DNA of 64,000 nt from Culex pipiens pallens (lineage: Eukaryota > Arthropoda > Insecta > Diptera > Culicidae): contig NC_068939.1 in NCBI RefSeq assembly GCF_016801865.2, positions 43,067,114 through 43,131,113 on the forward strand, read 5' to 3'. Position numbers and translations under genes: made by a program. Position 1 is the stretch's first letter. Every line of letters begins with the position of its first letter. Shown here one piece after another: positions 32,876 to 43,274 of this stretch. Below the pieces are notes generated by a model, which was given only the letters and a program-made list of their open reading frames with translations, had not been told where the DNA came from and ran no database searches.

Positions 32876-35050
32876 CGCTAATCCTTTCACTTGAACACCT
32901 ACGATCCTGGTACTACTAGAGACACTGCACTACACGGACTTCCCGCCAAAAGTATTTCCCGCCTCGAAGGCTTATCTGATGCTTTCCCCGTGACGACTGC
33001 CGACAGACTGACCATCCTGGAGCGGAGGACGAACGTATTATAGAAAGCAGCGTTTGACCCTTGCGCTGCCGAAGTTTGATTATTGATATTTGCTCATGCT
33101 TATAGAAACAAAATTTGTTTTCGGAATAAAATAATTCAAAAATACTAACATATCTAAAAATCAATCAATAAAAATTTATTTCAACAAAAAAAAAACCTTT
33201 TTAAAAACAGTATCGCTAAAAGGTTAAGGGACGCTTCGATTTCATTTCTTTTTGAGCTGTCCCCAACTCAAGTCAAGCTTCTAGCTACCTCGGTTCTTGC
33301 TCATTCGGCAACAACAGAAAAAGCCATGCTCAGCATTGTGGTCGGTGGGTGAGTTACAGTTCAGAACATGGTGCACAAATTTGGAAATCTGCAATAATTT
33401 TCTATAGGAAGTGGCATCTTTTTTAGAATTTGTATAAAATTACATGATAAATGAATTCATTTGAAAAAATAAATGAAATTTTGACAAAGTTATAAAAAAC
33501 GCACTCAATTAATTTTATCGCTAATCTTAAAACTCTTATCTTTAAGTAATTAAAGATCTAATTTAATAAGCTTTTTTTCGAACTTGGAAGTTAAGGTGTT
33601 AAAAAATAAGATTCCACCCTGACGGGTTTCATTTGATTACAAACCAGTCTAAACAAAAGTTAAATCCCAGTTTGCAATAGTTTCAAAACAACGTGCCGCT
33701 GCCGCCAGTAGGTCATCCATCCCAGAACTCGTCATGGTTATGTTTTGTAGTCGCATGTCAGTTTAGGAGCCCAATTACCAATTTTGTACTGATTAAAGTT
33801 ATGTCTTTGGAACCACCACCACGAGTGTCCACTTCTAGAGTTTTTTTTTATAAGGTCCAATAAACCAAACTTTCAGTTGTTGCTTTTTGGGTGTTTTTTA
33901 AAACGCATGACTGAAGGCGGGTGCAAAAACAATCATAAAGCAAAACTGGAAATTTGGTTTATTGGACATTTAAAAAAAAAACTCCAGGCTTGGTATCTAC
34001 GAATTTTGAAGTTTTTTGTAACTTCTGATCCATTTCAAGCTAAATTTGGGTTTAATCTACCTTCGTCATTGTTTTCATGTTAGCCAAAACTAAAAAATCA
34101 GTTTTTTTAAGTCCAATGCGACAGGCAAGCACAATCACGCCAAAGTGCAATAGCTTCTTGCGGTTATCAACCAAACTGTACGTGTCGCTAGATGTGTGTT
34201 GGTGATAAGTGACGATTAACGTAGTTTGATTAGAGCTCATCGCATCGGATAGTACTGGACGCACCACTTCTGGCTGGAAGCACTTGGCCGACCTGGGCGA
34301 AAAAGTAAGGCTTCTTCGAGTTTGGTGTTCTAGTCGGTTCTCGGAGACAGCTTCACGAACGTTCATGAGCACAGCGTCCACTTTCACTGCAGATAAGCCG
34401 GCAATTAAAAATTAGGGGTTTTTACTTAGTTGTCCAAAATAGCGCGATAAGGACTTTATGATGCTCCTAAGAAGGTTTAATCTGTCAGTAAAAAAATAAG
34501 TTTTTTGTCGAAACTCATAATTATCGCATAGCAAGGTCAGAATACTACTGGTTAGCTTCCTGCTCTGAAAAAGTTGTTTCTGAGCAGACATTCAAAAACA
34601 TTTCTGTGGCTCTAGTGATAAGCGCAGAAAATTTTCGTCTAATAAAGAATGTCTAGAAGCGTCGTTTCAAAATTTAATCACTTTCACCATATAAACAATC
34701 TCAAACGAAACTCATCCTTCTCAAGTGGAGCTTCCTCTGTATCAATTTCTCAGATTAGAAGCCATTTGAATGAACCAAACGTACGTCTGATTACACAACA
34801 TAAAATAGAAACAAAAAACTCTGACCTACGCAATAATGATTCAGGATGGAACCAGTTCCCGATGGTTGCATTAACCGTTATCGAAAAGAAAGCGTCAGCG
34901 AAGCTGAACCATTCTCACGATGCCATTAGCAAAATTGTTGATTAATTATTAATATGCTTCTGATAGAAACACCAATAAAAGCAGTTTCGAATTGTAAAAA
35001 TTTCCACAAACAGTATCTTCTCGTGGCGTGGTACAAATCACTCGAACATC
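32876..35050. other. Intergenic between kynurenine monooxygenase and gustatory receptor
   Basis: The two genes diverge. The first 140 bases should be the 5' UTR and promoter of kynurenine monooxygenase (initiator-like TCAGTC on the minus strand near 33009). A 111-codon minus frame (34387-34052) preceded by an acceptor-like CTGCAG, and a 98-codon plus frame (34649-34945), show no recognisable domain and are not called genes. Confidence 0.45.
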
Positions 35051-36451
35051 ATGAACGAAAAGACATCCACCTCGTCAATCACTCGGATCGTCCAAATGAA
35101 CACCAAGTTCTACTACATCCTAGGCCTGATGCCGTACCAAGTGAAGGGAAGCCGTATCAAGCTGTCCAAGTCGCTGTGCTGTGCGATTGGAGCTTTCGTT
35201 GCACTGTACTGGATTTCCATGATCATTTCGATCGTCACCCGGACCTACGTGAACGATCGTATCTCGCGCATCTCCAACTACTTTCAACTGATCAGTAATG
35301 CCATCATGCTCACAACCCTGCTCGTCAATCCGATGTTCAAGCTGAACGGCTTTGCCGAAATCATCCGTGCGCTGAACAAGTTCGAAGACGAGCTCAACAA
35401 GGACTCGATCTATCCCAACTATTCCACGCACATTCGTTGGAACATCGGCATTATCACCGGTGTATTCATTCTGCTCTTGGCCATGACCACCTTCGACTGT
35501 TACGTAACGGTCTTCAGCGGTCACATCACCTTCGAGTACTGGCTTATCACCATTTTCCCAAACTTGGTCAACGTCCTCGCCGTAACGCAAGCCATCCTGC
35601 TTCTACTCTACATCAGTTCCCGCTTTCGCATTCTCAACGAACTGCTGCTTCTCGAGCAAAACCCACTAGCGGACCTGAAGAAACCCTGCAACAAAATCCG
35701 GGCCTCTACCGGGTACACTCGAACCATCAAAAACAACATCCACATCGTAGAACTGTACGACCTCAGTCTCAACAAGTGCTACCGACTGCCCAAGATCCTG
35801 TACCGCTACAACGACCTGTACGAGCTGTGCAAACTCCTAGACAAACACTTTGGAATTCTCTTTCTGCTGACCTTCACGTCCATCTTCATCGTCACCACCA
35901 TCCAACTCTACTACAGCTACACCATACTGTACTGGTTCACCGGCAAGAACGGCTTCACCATCTGGTCCCTGCTCGTTTGCTTCAACACGATCGCCATGAA
36001 CCTAACCGTCCTGCTAACCATCGTACTGCTCTGCGAAAACATTTCCAACAAATCCAAAGTCGCCAACGATCTCGTGTCCGACCTTCAGCTTCGCGGATCC
36101 CGTCACATGAATTCGGAGGTTTGAAACCCTACTTCTCTAGTTGCCCACTGTCTGACCTTAAACTCCCTCATCTCAACAGGAAATCCTCAAGATTACGACA
36201 CCGTTCCAAATGTCCAACAAGATGTTCAAGTTCTCAGCGATGGGATTTTTCTTCATCGACTGCAACATGCTGTGTGGGGTAAGCGTACTCCAGCGTTTTT
36301 TTTTTTCGTTTAGGTCTGCATTGTGTAACATGTCGTTATTGCGTTACAGATGATTGGGGCCATCACAACCTATTTGGTCATCTACATCCAGTTTTACATC
36401 CTGTACGCCGATGAGGTGAAGAAATCGATGTTTGTGTCACGGTTTGTCTAG
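35051..36451 (+). CDS. Gustatory receptor (insect 7TM chemoreceptor)
   Basis: Three exons, 35051-36118, 36180-36278 and 36350-36451, encode 422 residues. The large first exon contains six hydrophobic segments (for example GAFVALYWISMIISIV, IITGVFILLLAMTTF, LFLLTFTSIFIVTTIQL). The small last exon carries the seventh segment with TYLVIYIQF, the TYhhhhhQF signature of the Gr family, and ends MFVSRFV. All introns are phase 0; the first donor, GAG/GTTTGA, is weak but the acceptor ATCTCAACAG and the frame support it. Grs are ligand-gated ion channels in taste neurons; the ligand cannot be inferred. An alternative in-frame ATG lies 15 codons downstream. The gene appears intact and alone here. Confidence 0.9.
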
Positions 36452-36544
36452 TGTGGAAAAAGTCTGACATTGGCATTGAACAATTTGATGCGCACTTGTG
36501 TGGAGGTTTTGAACACCATGTAATGCCAATTGTTTACAGTGTCA

Positions 36545-36550
36545 AATAAA
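36545..36550 (+). terminator. Poly(A) signal AATAAA of the gustatory receptor
   Basis: Canonical hexamer 94 bases after the TAG; a second AATAAA follows within 20 bases. Confidence 0.6.
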
Positions 36551-36587
36551 TTGAAAGAAATAATAAATTGGGTTTCGAAAATTAAGG

Positions 36588-37694
36588 GGTTACAAACATG
36601 TAGAAAATCACAAAATTTCATACAACAGAAAATTTATTAAATCCACTAAAAAGATGATTTTCAATCGCTCCTGAAAATTTTTCATTTTTAAAAAATACAA
36701 AAATCAAAAACTGACTTTTTTTATATGAAAAACACAAAAAAAAAATTATCTTTTTCTAAATAAGTTTTTTGAAAATCGGCCTTCGTCATGCACACGATCG
36801 ATTTAACGAGTCTTCGCCAAAATTTTGAGCCGATTTGGTCAAGGCAGTGTTAAGATATCCTGGCACCCGTTTTTTGAAACTGCTAACTTCAAATAGCCAT
36901 ATCTCAACCTGGGTGCTGAATAGACAGAATGCGTAACGTGATTTTCGAAAGCTCCCCATTGCTCCCCACTAATACAACTGCACTACAGCTGTAAATATAA
37001 ACAAAGTAGAAGGCTATGTTCAAGCCCAAGCGTGACATATTTTTTTGCTACTGAAGTGAATTGTTTTGAAACGTTTTGGATCTGTTAGTGTAAAAGTTTT
37101 CGCTGAAAAATTAAGTGCTTTGCACTTTTTTGTTTGTATAGACCGCCCATCGTTTAGGCCAAAAACGGCCTTTTTGTTTTCCACAAGATGAAAAATTATG
37201 TCAGAATTGGGTGGAATTTTGTATATCAAAAGAGCAACCGAATAGAAGTTCCAAGATTATGTATTTGGCAGATGCCATTCATAGTTATTGATAATTCGTC
37301 GATTACATTTCAAAACACGTCATTAACATAGGAGTTGCGTGAAACATAGCGCTTATTGAAATGTTAGCGACGAATTATGCCAATCTTTATTTCAACCATC
37401 TTCCTAAAATATGTTGACTTTGAATACCTCAAAAGCTCGACTCCATCGACTTTTTTTATTCCTCAAAATAAATTACAGATCGAACACAATACTTGCCACT
37501 CCTTGCTATCCTTTTGCGAACAGTAAATTGGTTCCGCTTTGACAGTTCTAAATTGAGGCCGTTTTGCCGACGACTATTCTGCACCCAGATCTCAACCAAA
37601 TGTCTTCAAAATTGTTTTGATAATAGATGAAAATGTATATTTTAATGCCCTGAAAACAGATTTTAAATAAAAGTAAGTGTGTGCTCACTCCAAC
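36588..37694. repeat. Dispersed repeat, interrupted by a hAT-like insertion
   Basis: The two outer parts match, inverted, the stretch 54290-54960 (shared GTAACCCCTTAA, CCTTCGTCATGCACACG, GTGTGTGCTCA words). The middle 680 bases are a separate element (36909-37588). Confidence 0.55.
36909..37588. mobile_element. 680-bp miniature element with 8-bp target duplication
   Basis: The ends CTGGGTGCTGAATAG and CTATTCTGCACCCAG are inverted repeats with one mismatch. ATCTCAAC is duplicated perfectly outside them (36901-36908 and 37589-37596). An 8-bp duplication fits the hAT or P superfamilies. No transposase frame, so non-autonomous. Confidence 0.75.
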
Positions 37695-37992
37695 CTCTGA
37701 CTTTTTTTTTTGTCGATTTACATGTATGCAGCCACTTAAGAGGCTTTTAAGCCAGTTTTGAATAATTGAATCGTGATCGTGCTATCTTGTCGCAGGTGCG
37801 TTTTTTTGCCAATTGAGTTTAGAACGCCATTTTGTGCAGCTCTCAATGCCACACGTCTTGACCTTCACAGATCCAGAATATTCAACAAAAAACGGAAAAT
37901 CTTGGTGAATTGTCGTCACTCTTCATATAAAATTTGATTTGATCGTGCTATCTTGACACACCCTGAAAATTGCTGCAAGTGCGACAACTAGA

Positions 37993-38153
37993 GCGTCCAT
38001 CCATGAAGTATGTCACGCTCTAGGAGGGGAGGGGGGGGGGGTCTGAGCAAGTGTGACATTGCATGTTATAATTATAGGAAAAGCGTGACAAAGGGGGGGA
38101 GGGGGGGGTTAATTTTGGCTGATTTTGGCGTGACGTACTTTATGGATGAAGCC
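37993..38153. mobile_element. 160-bp miniature element with G-rich core
   Basis: The ends GCGTCCATCCATGAAGTATG and CGTACTTTATGGATGAAGCC are inverted repeats, continuing into TCACGC / GCGTGA. The interior has two runs of eight or more G. A half copy with CCATCCATAAACTAGGTGG is at about 31413. Confidence 0.55.
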
Positions 38154-38562
38154 AAATTCAAAATTTATTGAAAATTATTCTGATTCTGCTTCAGATTAAT
38201 ATGTAGCATCAAAATTGTACAGGGCAGTCATTTTAATGGTAAATGTGACTGTGAGGATCGATGTATGGCTTGACTGCTTGTAAAACTTAAACAACTCCAA
38301 GAAAAAATATTAATTTTCTATTTTATAATCTGTCTTTCATTTATTAATTTAAAAAAAATGATATTTATTTGTTTTGTTGAAAAGTTCCGCAACCATAATT
38401 GTTTTTAAATTTATTTTTTTCCGGGAAATCCCGGGAATCCCCGGGATTTTTTTCCCGGGACGGGAAATTGGACGCTCTAGCGACAACTGGTCAAAGAGAT
38501 TTTAGTAAGAAGCAGGTTGACACACGTACATGCCCGAGTACTGTTAACATTTTTTTATTATA

Positions 38563-40055
38563 CAGTATGTAAAAAAAGTATTTACACCCCTTGGGCACTA
38601 TGCACATTTTGTGATGAAACATGTAAAAAATTTAAAGTTTGACAGGAACCTAGTACTACGTTTTGTTCAGAAACTCATGCCAAACATTTTGCTACAAAAA
38701 GCTCATGAAAAGATGATTTCTATAAAAAGTTATATAACAAATACTATTACGAAAATAAAAAAGGTGCAAAAAAAGTTTGTACACCTTTCGAAAAATTAAC
38801 ATAAATAATGTTATTTGTTGACAAATCACCATAAATCCAGTCTCCCAACTCCAAATAGGCATCCTTGACTGATTAAAAAAAGAATTTGGATTGAATATAA
38901 AGTTTACTAACTACTTAGTATAAAAGTTTATATAACTCTGGAAATTCTATATAAAACTTATCTAAACTTAATTTTGCAAACATTTAATTCAAATAAATGT
39001 CAATATATTACCATAGAATTGCTAAATAAACATTTTGGAGTGGGTATAACACCGTTTTGGGGGTATTTGTATCGATAGAATAGATTTTTCGTTGGAATTT
39101 CGTACCAACCCGGAATTACGTCGTCGGAAAATCCGCCAGCATCTGAACCGGTCCTCAATTCACAAGTCAACCTATGTGGAATCGGAAAGGGCATAAAATT
39201 TCCGATCTTTTGATACCCATACATCCAGGTTTTCTATAAAACCCACGTTTTTAAATACCTAAGCAAAAACGTTGTTATGGTTTCGTTTGAGCAACCTGCC
39301 AAAAATGTATGGAATTTCGTAATTTTTGTTCTCGTGGATCAAACTTACTTTTTGCCCAGGTATTTAAAAACGTAGGTTTTAAAGAAAACCTAGATGTATG
39401 GGTATCAAAAGATCGGAAATTTTATGCCCTTTCCGATTCCACATAGGTTGACTTGTGAATCGTGGACCGGTTCGGATGCCGGCGGATTTTCCGACGACGT
39501 AATTCCGGGTTGGTACGAAATTCCAACGAAAAATCTATTCTATCGATACAAAAACCCTCAAAACGGTGTTATACCCACTCCAAAATGTTTATTTAGCAAT
39601 TCTATGGTAATATATTGACATTTAGTTGAATTAAAAGTTTGCAAAATTAAGTTTAGATAAGTTTTATGTAGAATTTCCAGAGTTATATAAACTTTTATAC
39701 TAAGTAGTTAGTAAACTTTATATTCAATCCAAATTATTTTTTTAATCAGTCAAGGATGCCTATTTGGAGTTGGGAGACTGGATTTATGGTGATTTGTCAA
39801 CAAATAACATTATTTATGTTAATTTTTCGAAAGGTGTACACACTTTTTTTGCACCTTTTTTATTTTCGTAATAGTATTTGTTATATAACTTTTTATAGAA
39901 ATCATCTTTTCATGAGCTTTTTGTAGCAAAATGTTTGGCATGAGTTTCTGAACAAAACGTAGTACTAGGTTCCTGTCAAACTTTAAATTTTTTACATGCT
40001 TCATCACAAAATGTGCATAGTGCCCAAGGGGTGTAAATACTTTTTTTACATACTG
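38563..40055. mobile_element. 1.5-kb Tc1/mariner-type foldback element
   Basis: The ends CAGTATGTAAAAAAAGTATT and AATACTTTTTTTACATACTG are perfect inverted repeats with TA outside both (38561-38562 and 40056-40057). Almost the whole element is palindromic: two pairs of short frames (MKHVKNLKFDRNLVLRF; MYGYQKIGNFMPFPIPHRLT) face each other. The CAGT...AAAGTATT terminus and TA duplication fit Tc1/mariner. No transposase. Confidence 0.8.
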
Positions 40056-40359
40056 TAACTCGGGACTCCGATAACCAAATTTAACCAAACTTCGGGAAAA
40101 TGCACAGATTGGTCAACAGAACAAAACGTGATTGTGTTTATTCAAGATCAAACATTAAAACGCGTTTTTGTCGCAACTTTTAAAAGCGACGACGTGCTAC
40201 AAGATAGCACGAAAACGTCAAGGAGATAAATTTTGCTCAGGAGACTCCTATTATTTTATTTTCTTGAGACAATTTGATCAAAATCGCTTAAAATATTTAT
40301 TTTCATCCATTTATGTTCTAGTTTAAAAAATATCAGAATCTGCTCTCTTTGGATGGCAT

Positions 40360-42545
40360 CTTCTCTCCGAAATCGGTCTTTTTCTTCAATTTTAATTTTT
40401 GTATTTTTTAATCCGACTGAAACTTTTTTGGTGCCCCAAGTATGCCCAAAGAAGCCATTTAGCATCATTAGTTTGCCCATATAATTTTCCATACAAATTT
40501 GGCAGCTGGCCATACAAAAATGATGTATGAACATTCAAAAATCTGTATCTTTTGAAGGAATTTATGGATCGATTTGATGTCTTCGGCAAAGTTGTAGGTA
40601 TGGATATGGACTACACTGGAAAAAAATGATACACGGTAAAAAAAATTTGGTGATTTTTTATTTAACTTTTTGTCACTAAAACTTGATTTGCAAAAAAACT
40701 AATTTTGTTTTTTTTATATGTTTTAGGGGACATTAAATGCCAACCGAGTTATGAATTTTTGAATCAATACTGATTTTTTTAAAAAATCAAAAAATTGGTC
40801 GCAAAAATGTTTTAACTTTATTTTTCGATGTAAAATTAAGTTTGCAATCAAAAAGTACTTCAGTGAAATTTTGATAAAGTGCACCGTTTTCAAGTTAAAG
40901 CCATTTGCAGGTTTTTTTTTGAAAATAGTCGCAGTTTTTCATTTTTAAAATTAGTGCACATGTTTGCCCACCTTTAAAATTTTTTTTTTGTTTTTTTTGA
41001 AAAACTGAGATGTGTTAAAATATGAAACATTCGTGAAATTTTCCGATCTTTTTGAAAAAAATATCTTCAAAATTTTTAAATCAAGACTAACATTTTAAAA
41101 AGGCGTTATGTGGAATGTTTGATCCTTTTGAATTTTTTTTCGAAAAGATCGGAAAACATCACGAATGTTTCATATTTTAACATTGTAAATCGGTGGGTTG
41201 TTTGGGTGAGACTTAGAAAACATCAATTTTCTTGTTTTTAAACCTTTGCATGGCAATATCTCAGCAACTAAGGGTCGTTTCAACAAAGTCCGAAAAAGCA
41301 AAATATAGAGAATTTTCTCAGCTCTTCAAAAATATTTTTTCAAATGTGGGCAAACAAGGGCACTATTTTTAAAAAATCAATAACTGCGACTATTTTGAAA
41401 AAAGTTACATAAAAATGGCTATAACTTGAAAACCGGCTCCGTGGCTTAATGGTTACGGCTTCTTCCTCACAAGCATAAGGTTCAGGGATCAAATCCCGGC
41501 CGGTACCTTTGAAATTTGGAATTTGAACTTTGAATATGAACAAAAACGAAAATGAATCAGGTGGGATTCGAACTCACACCTCTGGATTGGTGGACTGGGA
41601 CGCTAAGCAGTGGGCCATCAGAAGGTTTACTCTCTAGCAGTGAATTGATCCGTAGTGTTGAAACATGTTATCTTCTTATATTAAATACGCGCTGATCCCT
41701 GATTTGCCTGACGGGATTGGAAGTCTAAATATAGATCGAGTTTCCTTCAGATGCTTGCTTCTATGTTCAGGCGGGGCCGAACAATGCCCAGCGACCTCGA
41801 AATTGGACCGCAAGGAGCTCTGTCATTCTGAAACGGGTCGTTGGAAGCAGCGCGAGGGCTATCACCACCTAATACCCGGGACTGAGATAAGTTGTATCAG
41901 CATTCTGATACAAACTATACTTTCCCATAATATCGCTACCGGTTAGCGGGTATTGGATTGGACCACACACACACATAAAAATGGCTATAACTTGAAAACG
42001 GTGCCTTTTATCAAAATTTCACTAAAGTACTTTTTGATTGCAAATGCAATTTTACATCAAAAAATTAAATTGAAAAAATTTTGCGACCAATATTTCGATT
42101 TTTTGAAAAAAAAAATGTATTGATTAAAAAAATCATAACTCAGTCAAAGATTTTTTGCCCATTCTGGAAATTTCTGAAAAGTTGGCATTTTATGTCCTCT
42201 AAAACATATCAAAAAATAAAAATAAATAAAAATAGTGTTTTTTTGCAAACCAAGTTTTAATGACAAAAAATTAAATGAAAAATCACCAAAATTTTATTTT
42301 TTTTCAGTGAAGTCCATATCCATACCTACAACTTTGCCGAAGACACCAAATCGATCACAAAATTCCTTCAAAAGATACAGATTTTTGAATTTTCACATAT
42401 CATATTTGTATGGACAGCTGCCAAATTTGTATGGAAAATTATATGGACAAACTAATGATGCTAAATGGCACCAAAAAAGTTTCAGTCGGATTTAAAAAAA
42501 AAAAACAAAAAAAACGAATGACCGAAATCTGAGAGAACTGCTCTA
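40360..42545. mobile_element. Palindromic element copy, split by a SINE-like insertion
   Basis: The arms match 17888-19820: the MPKTSNRSINSFKRYRFLN frame is on the minus strand at 40589-40392 and its partner on the plus strand near 42340. The right end reads GAGAACTGCTC; the left end is degraded. A 539-bp insertion interrupts the right half (41434-41972). Confidence 0.6.
41434..41972 (+). mobile_element. SINE-like insertion with a 27-bp target duplication
   Basis: The first 75 bases look like a tRNA: GGCTCCGTGGCTTAATGG (A-box region) and GGTTCAGGGATCAAATCCC (B-box). The identical 27-bp stretch beginning ACATAAAAATGGCTATAACT lies on both sides (41407-41433 and 41973-41999). The body includes a second, inverted tRNA-like word (GGGATTCGAACTCACACC), and the 3' end is (CA)n. 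A duplication this long is unusual but exact. Confidence 0.65.
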
Positions 42546-43205
42546 GTATCCTTCGACTCGAATCTGATTTTCAATAAAGGTGATACGGGAAGGCAGCTTT
42601 CAGGAAAACGGCGTAACTTAAGAAGATCCTTGTTCTTACAGACGGTCGATAGCAAGCAATCTGTCGGGTACAGAAATTAATTTAAGTTGAACAGAAGTTG
42701 TCCAAAAACTGACGTCCCGTTTCACATTAAAGGGTATAAATGGATAAAAATAAACATTTGTATGCATGTTTCTGAAATAAAAAAATATCCGCTAAAATTT
42801 TAACAATTCAGCTTATTTTTGTGACTTAATTTGTCACTTGGCATGATCGTCTAAAACAGCCAGTTTGTATCAATTCGCTGTATTTTTTTCGAAAATAATA
42901 TGCTCCTAAACAACTAGATATCGCCACCGACCCAATTTACTCTCGAGCCGAAGTCTGACTTTTCGAAATAAACAAAGCCACGCGCGTGCGGCGTACTATT
43001 TTTAAAAGCGCGCGCGTGAAAATTCGAAAACAAGCGCGCGCGCATCTGCCAAAAACCGGGCGGGAAAACAGCCACCCTCGCGCACCTTCGGGGCCAACTC
43101 GGCGGAAATCCCGAACCATGACAGATCGTCGGGTCCGCGCCAGAACCAGGGGACCGAAAGTATTTTTAAGCGAAAATTTTCAACCTTTTCGATCGCGGAC
43201 CGCGC
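42546..43205. other. Intergenic, upstream of the thioredoxin-repeat gene
   Basis: Turns from AT-rich to GC-rich after 42960, with alternating CG runs (GCGCGCGCGTGAAAATTCG) near 43010-43040. No gene. Probably promoter-proximal DNA. Confidence 0.45.
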
Positions 43206-43240
43206 TCAGTTACGAGCGGACCTCTGACGGGAGCGGAACT
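43206..43240 (+). promoter_or_regulatory. Initiator plus downstream promoter element
   Basis: TCAGTT at 43206-43211 matches the arthropod initiator with the A (+1) at 43208. GGAACT at 43235-43240 falls exactly at +28 to +33 and fits the DPE consensus RGWYVT at five of six positions. This predicts a 67-base 5' UTR before the ATG at 43275. There is no TATA box. Inference from motif spacing only. Confidence 0.5.
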
Positions 43241-43274
43241 TGACCAAAGTCCCGCCCAACAGCCCAGAACAGAG

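Noticed and set aside
33327..33350. ATG with a short GTGGTCGGTGG frame ending at a GTGAGT donor, possible first exon
   Set aside because: Only eight codons and no downstream exon with a matching phase was found.
34052..34387. 111-codon minus-strand frame preceded by an acceptor-like CTGCAG
   Set aside because: No domain recognised, ordinary codon use, and no partner exons could be found; left as intergenic.
34649..34945. 98-codon plus-strand frame upstream of the gustatory receptor
   Set aside because: Low-complexity Ser/Asn/His composition and AT-rich codon use without any family resemblance.
35437..36282. 281-codon frame overlapping the gustatory receptor
   Set aside because: Another reading frame of the receptor exon; His/Arg-rich artefact without membrane segments.
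38611..40088. Facing frames MKHVKNLKF... and MYGYQKIGN... as possible genes
   Set aside because: They occur only as mirror images in the arms of one foldback element, with no transposase motif.
41434..41508. Apparent tRNA gene
   Set aside because: A- and B-box-like words are present, but the acceptor and anticodon stems do not pair well and it is bounded by a target duplication, so it is the head of a SINE-like insertion.
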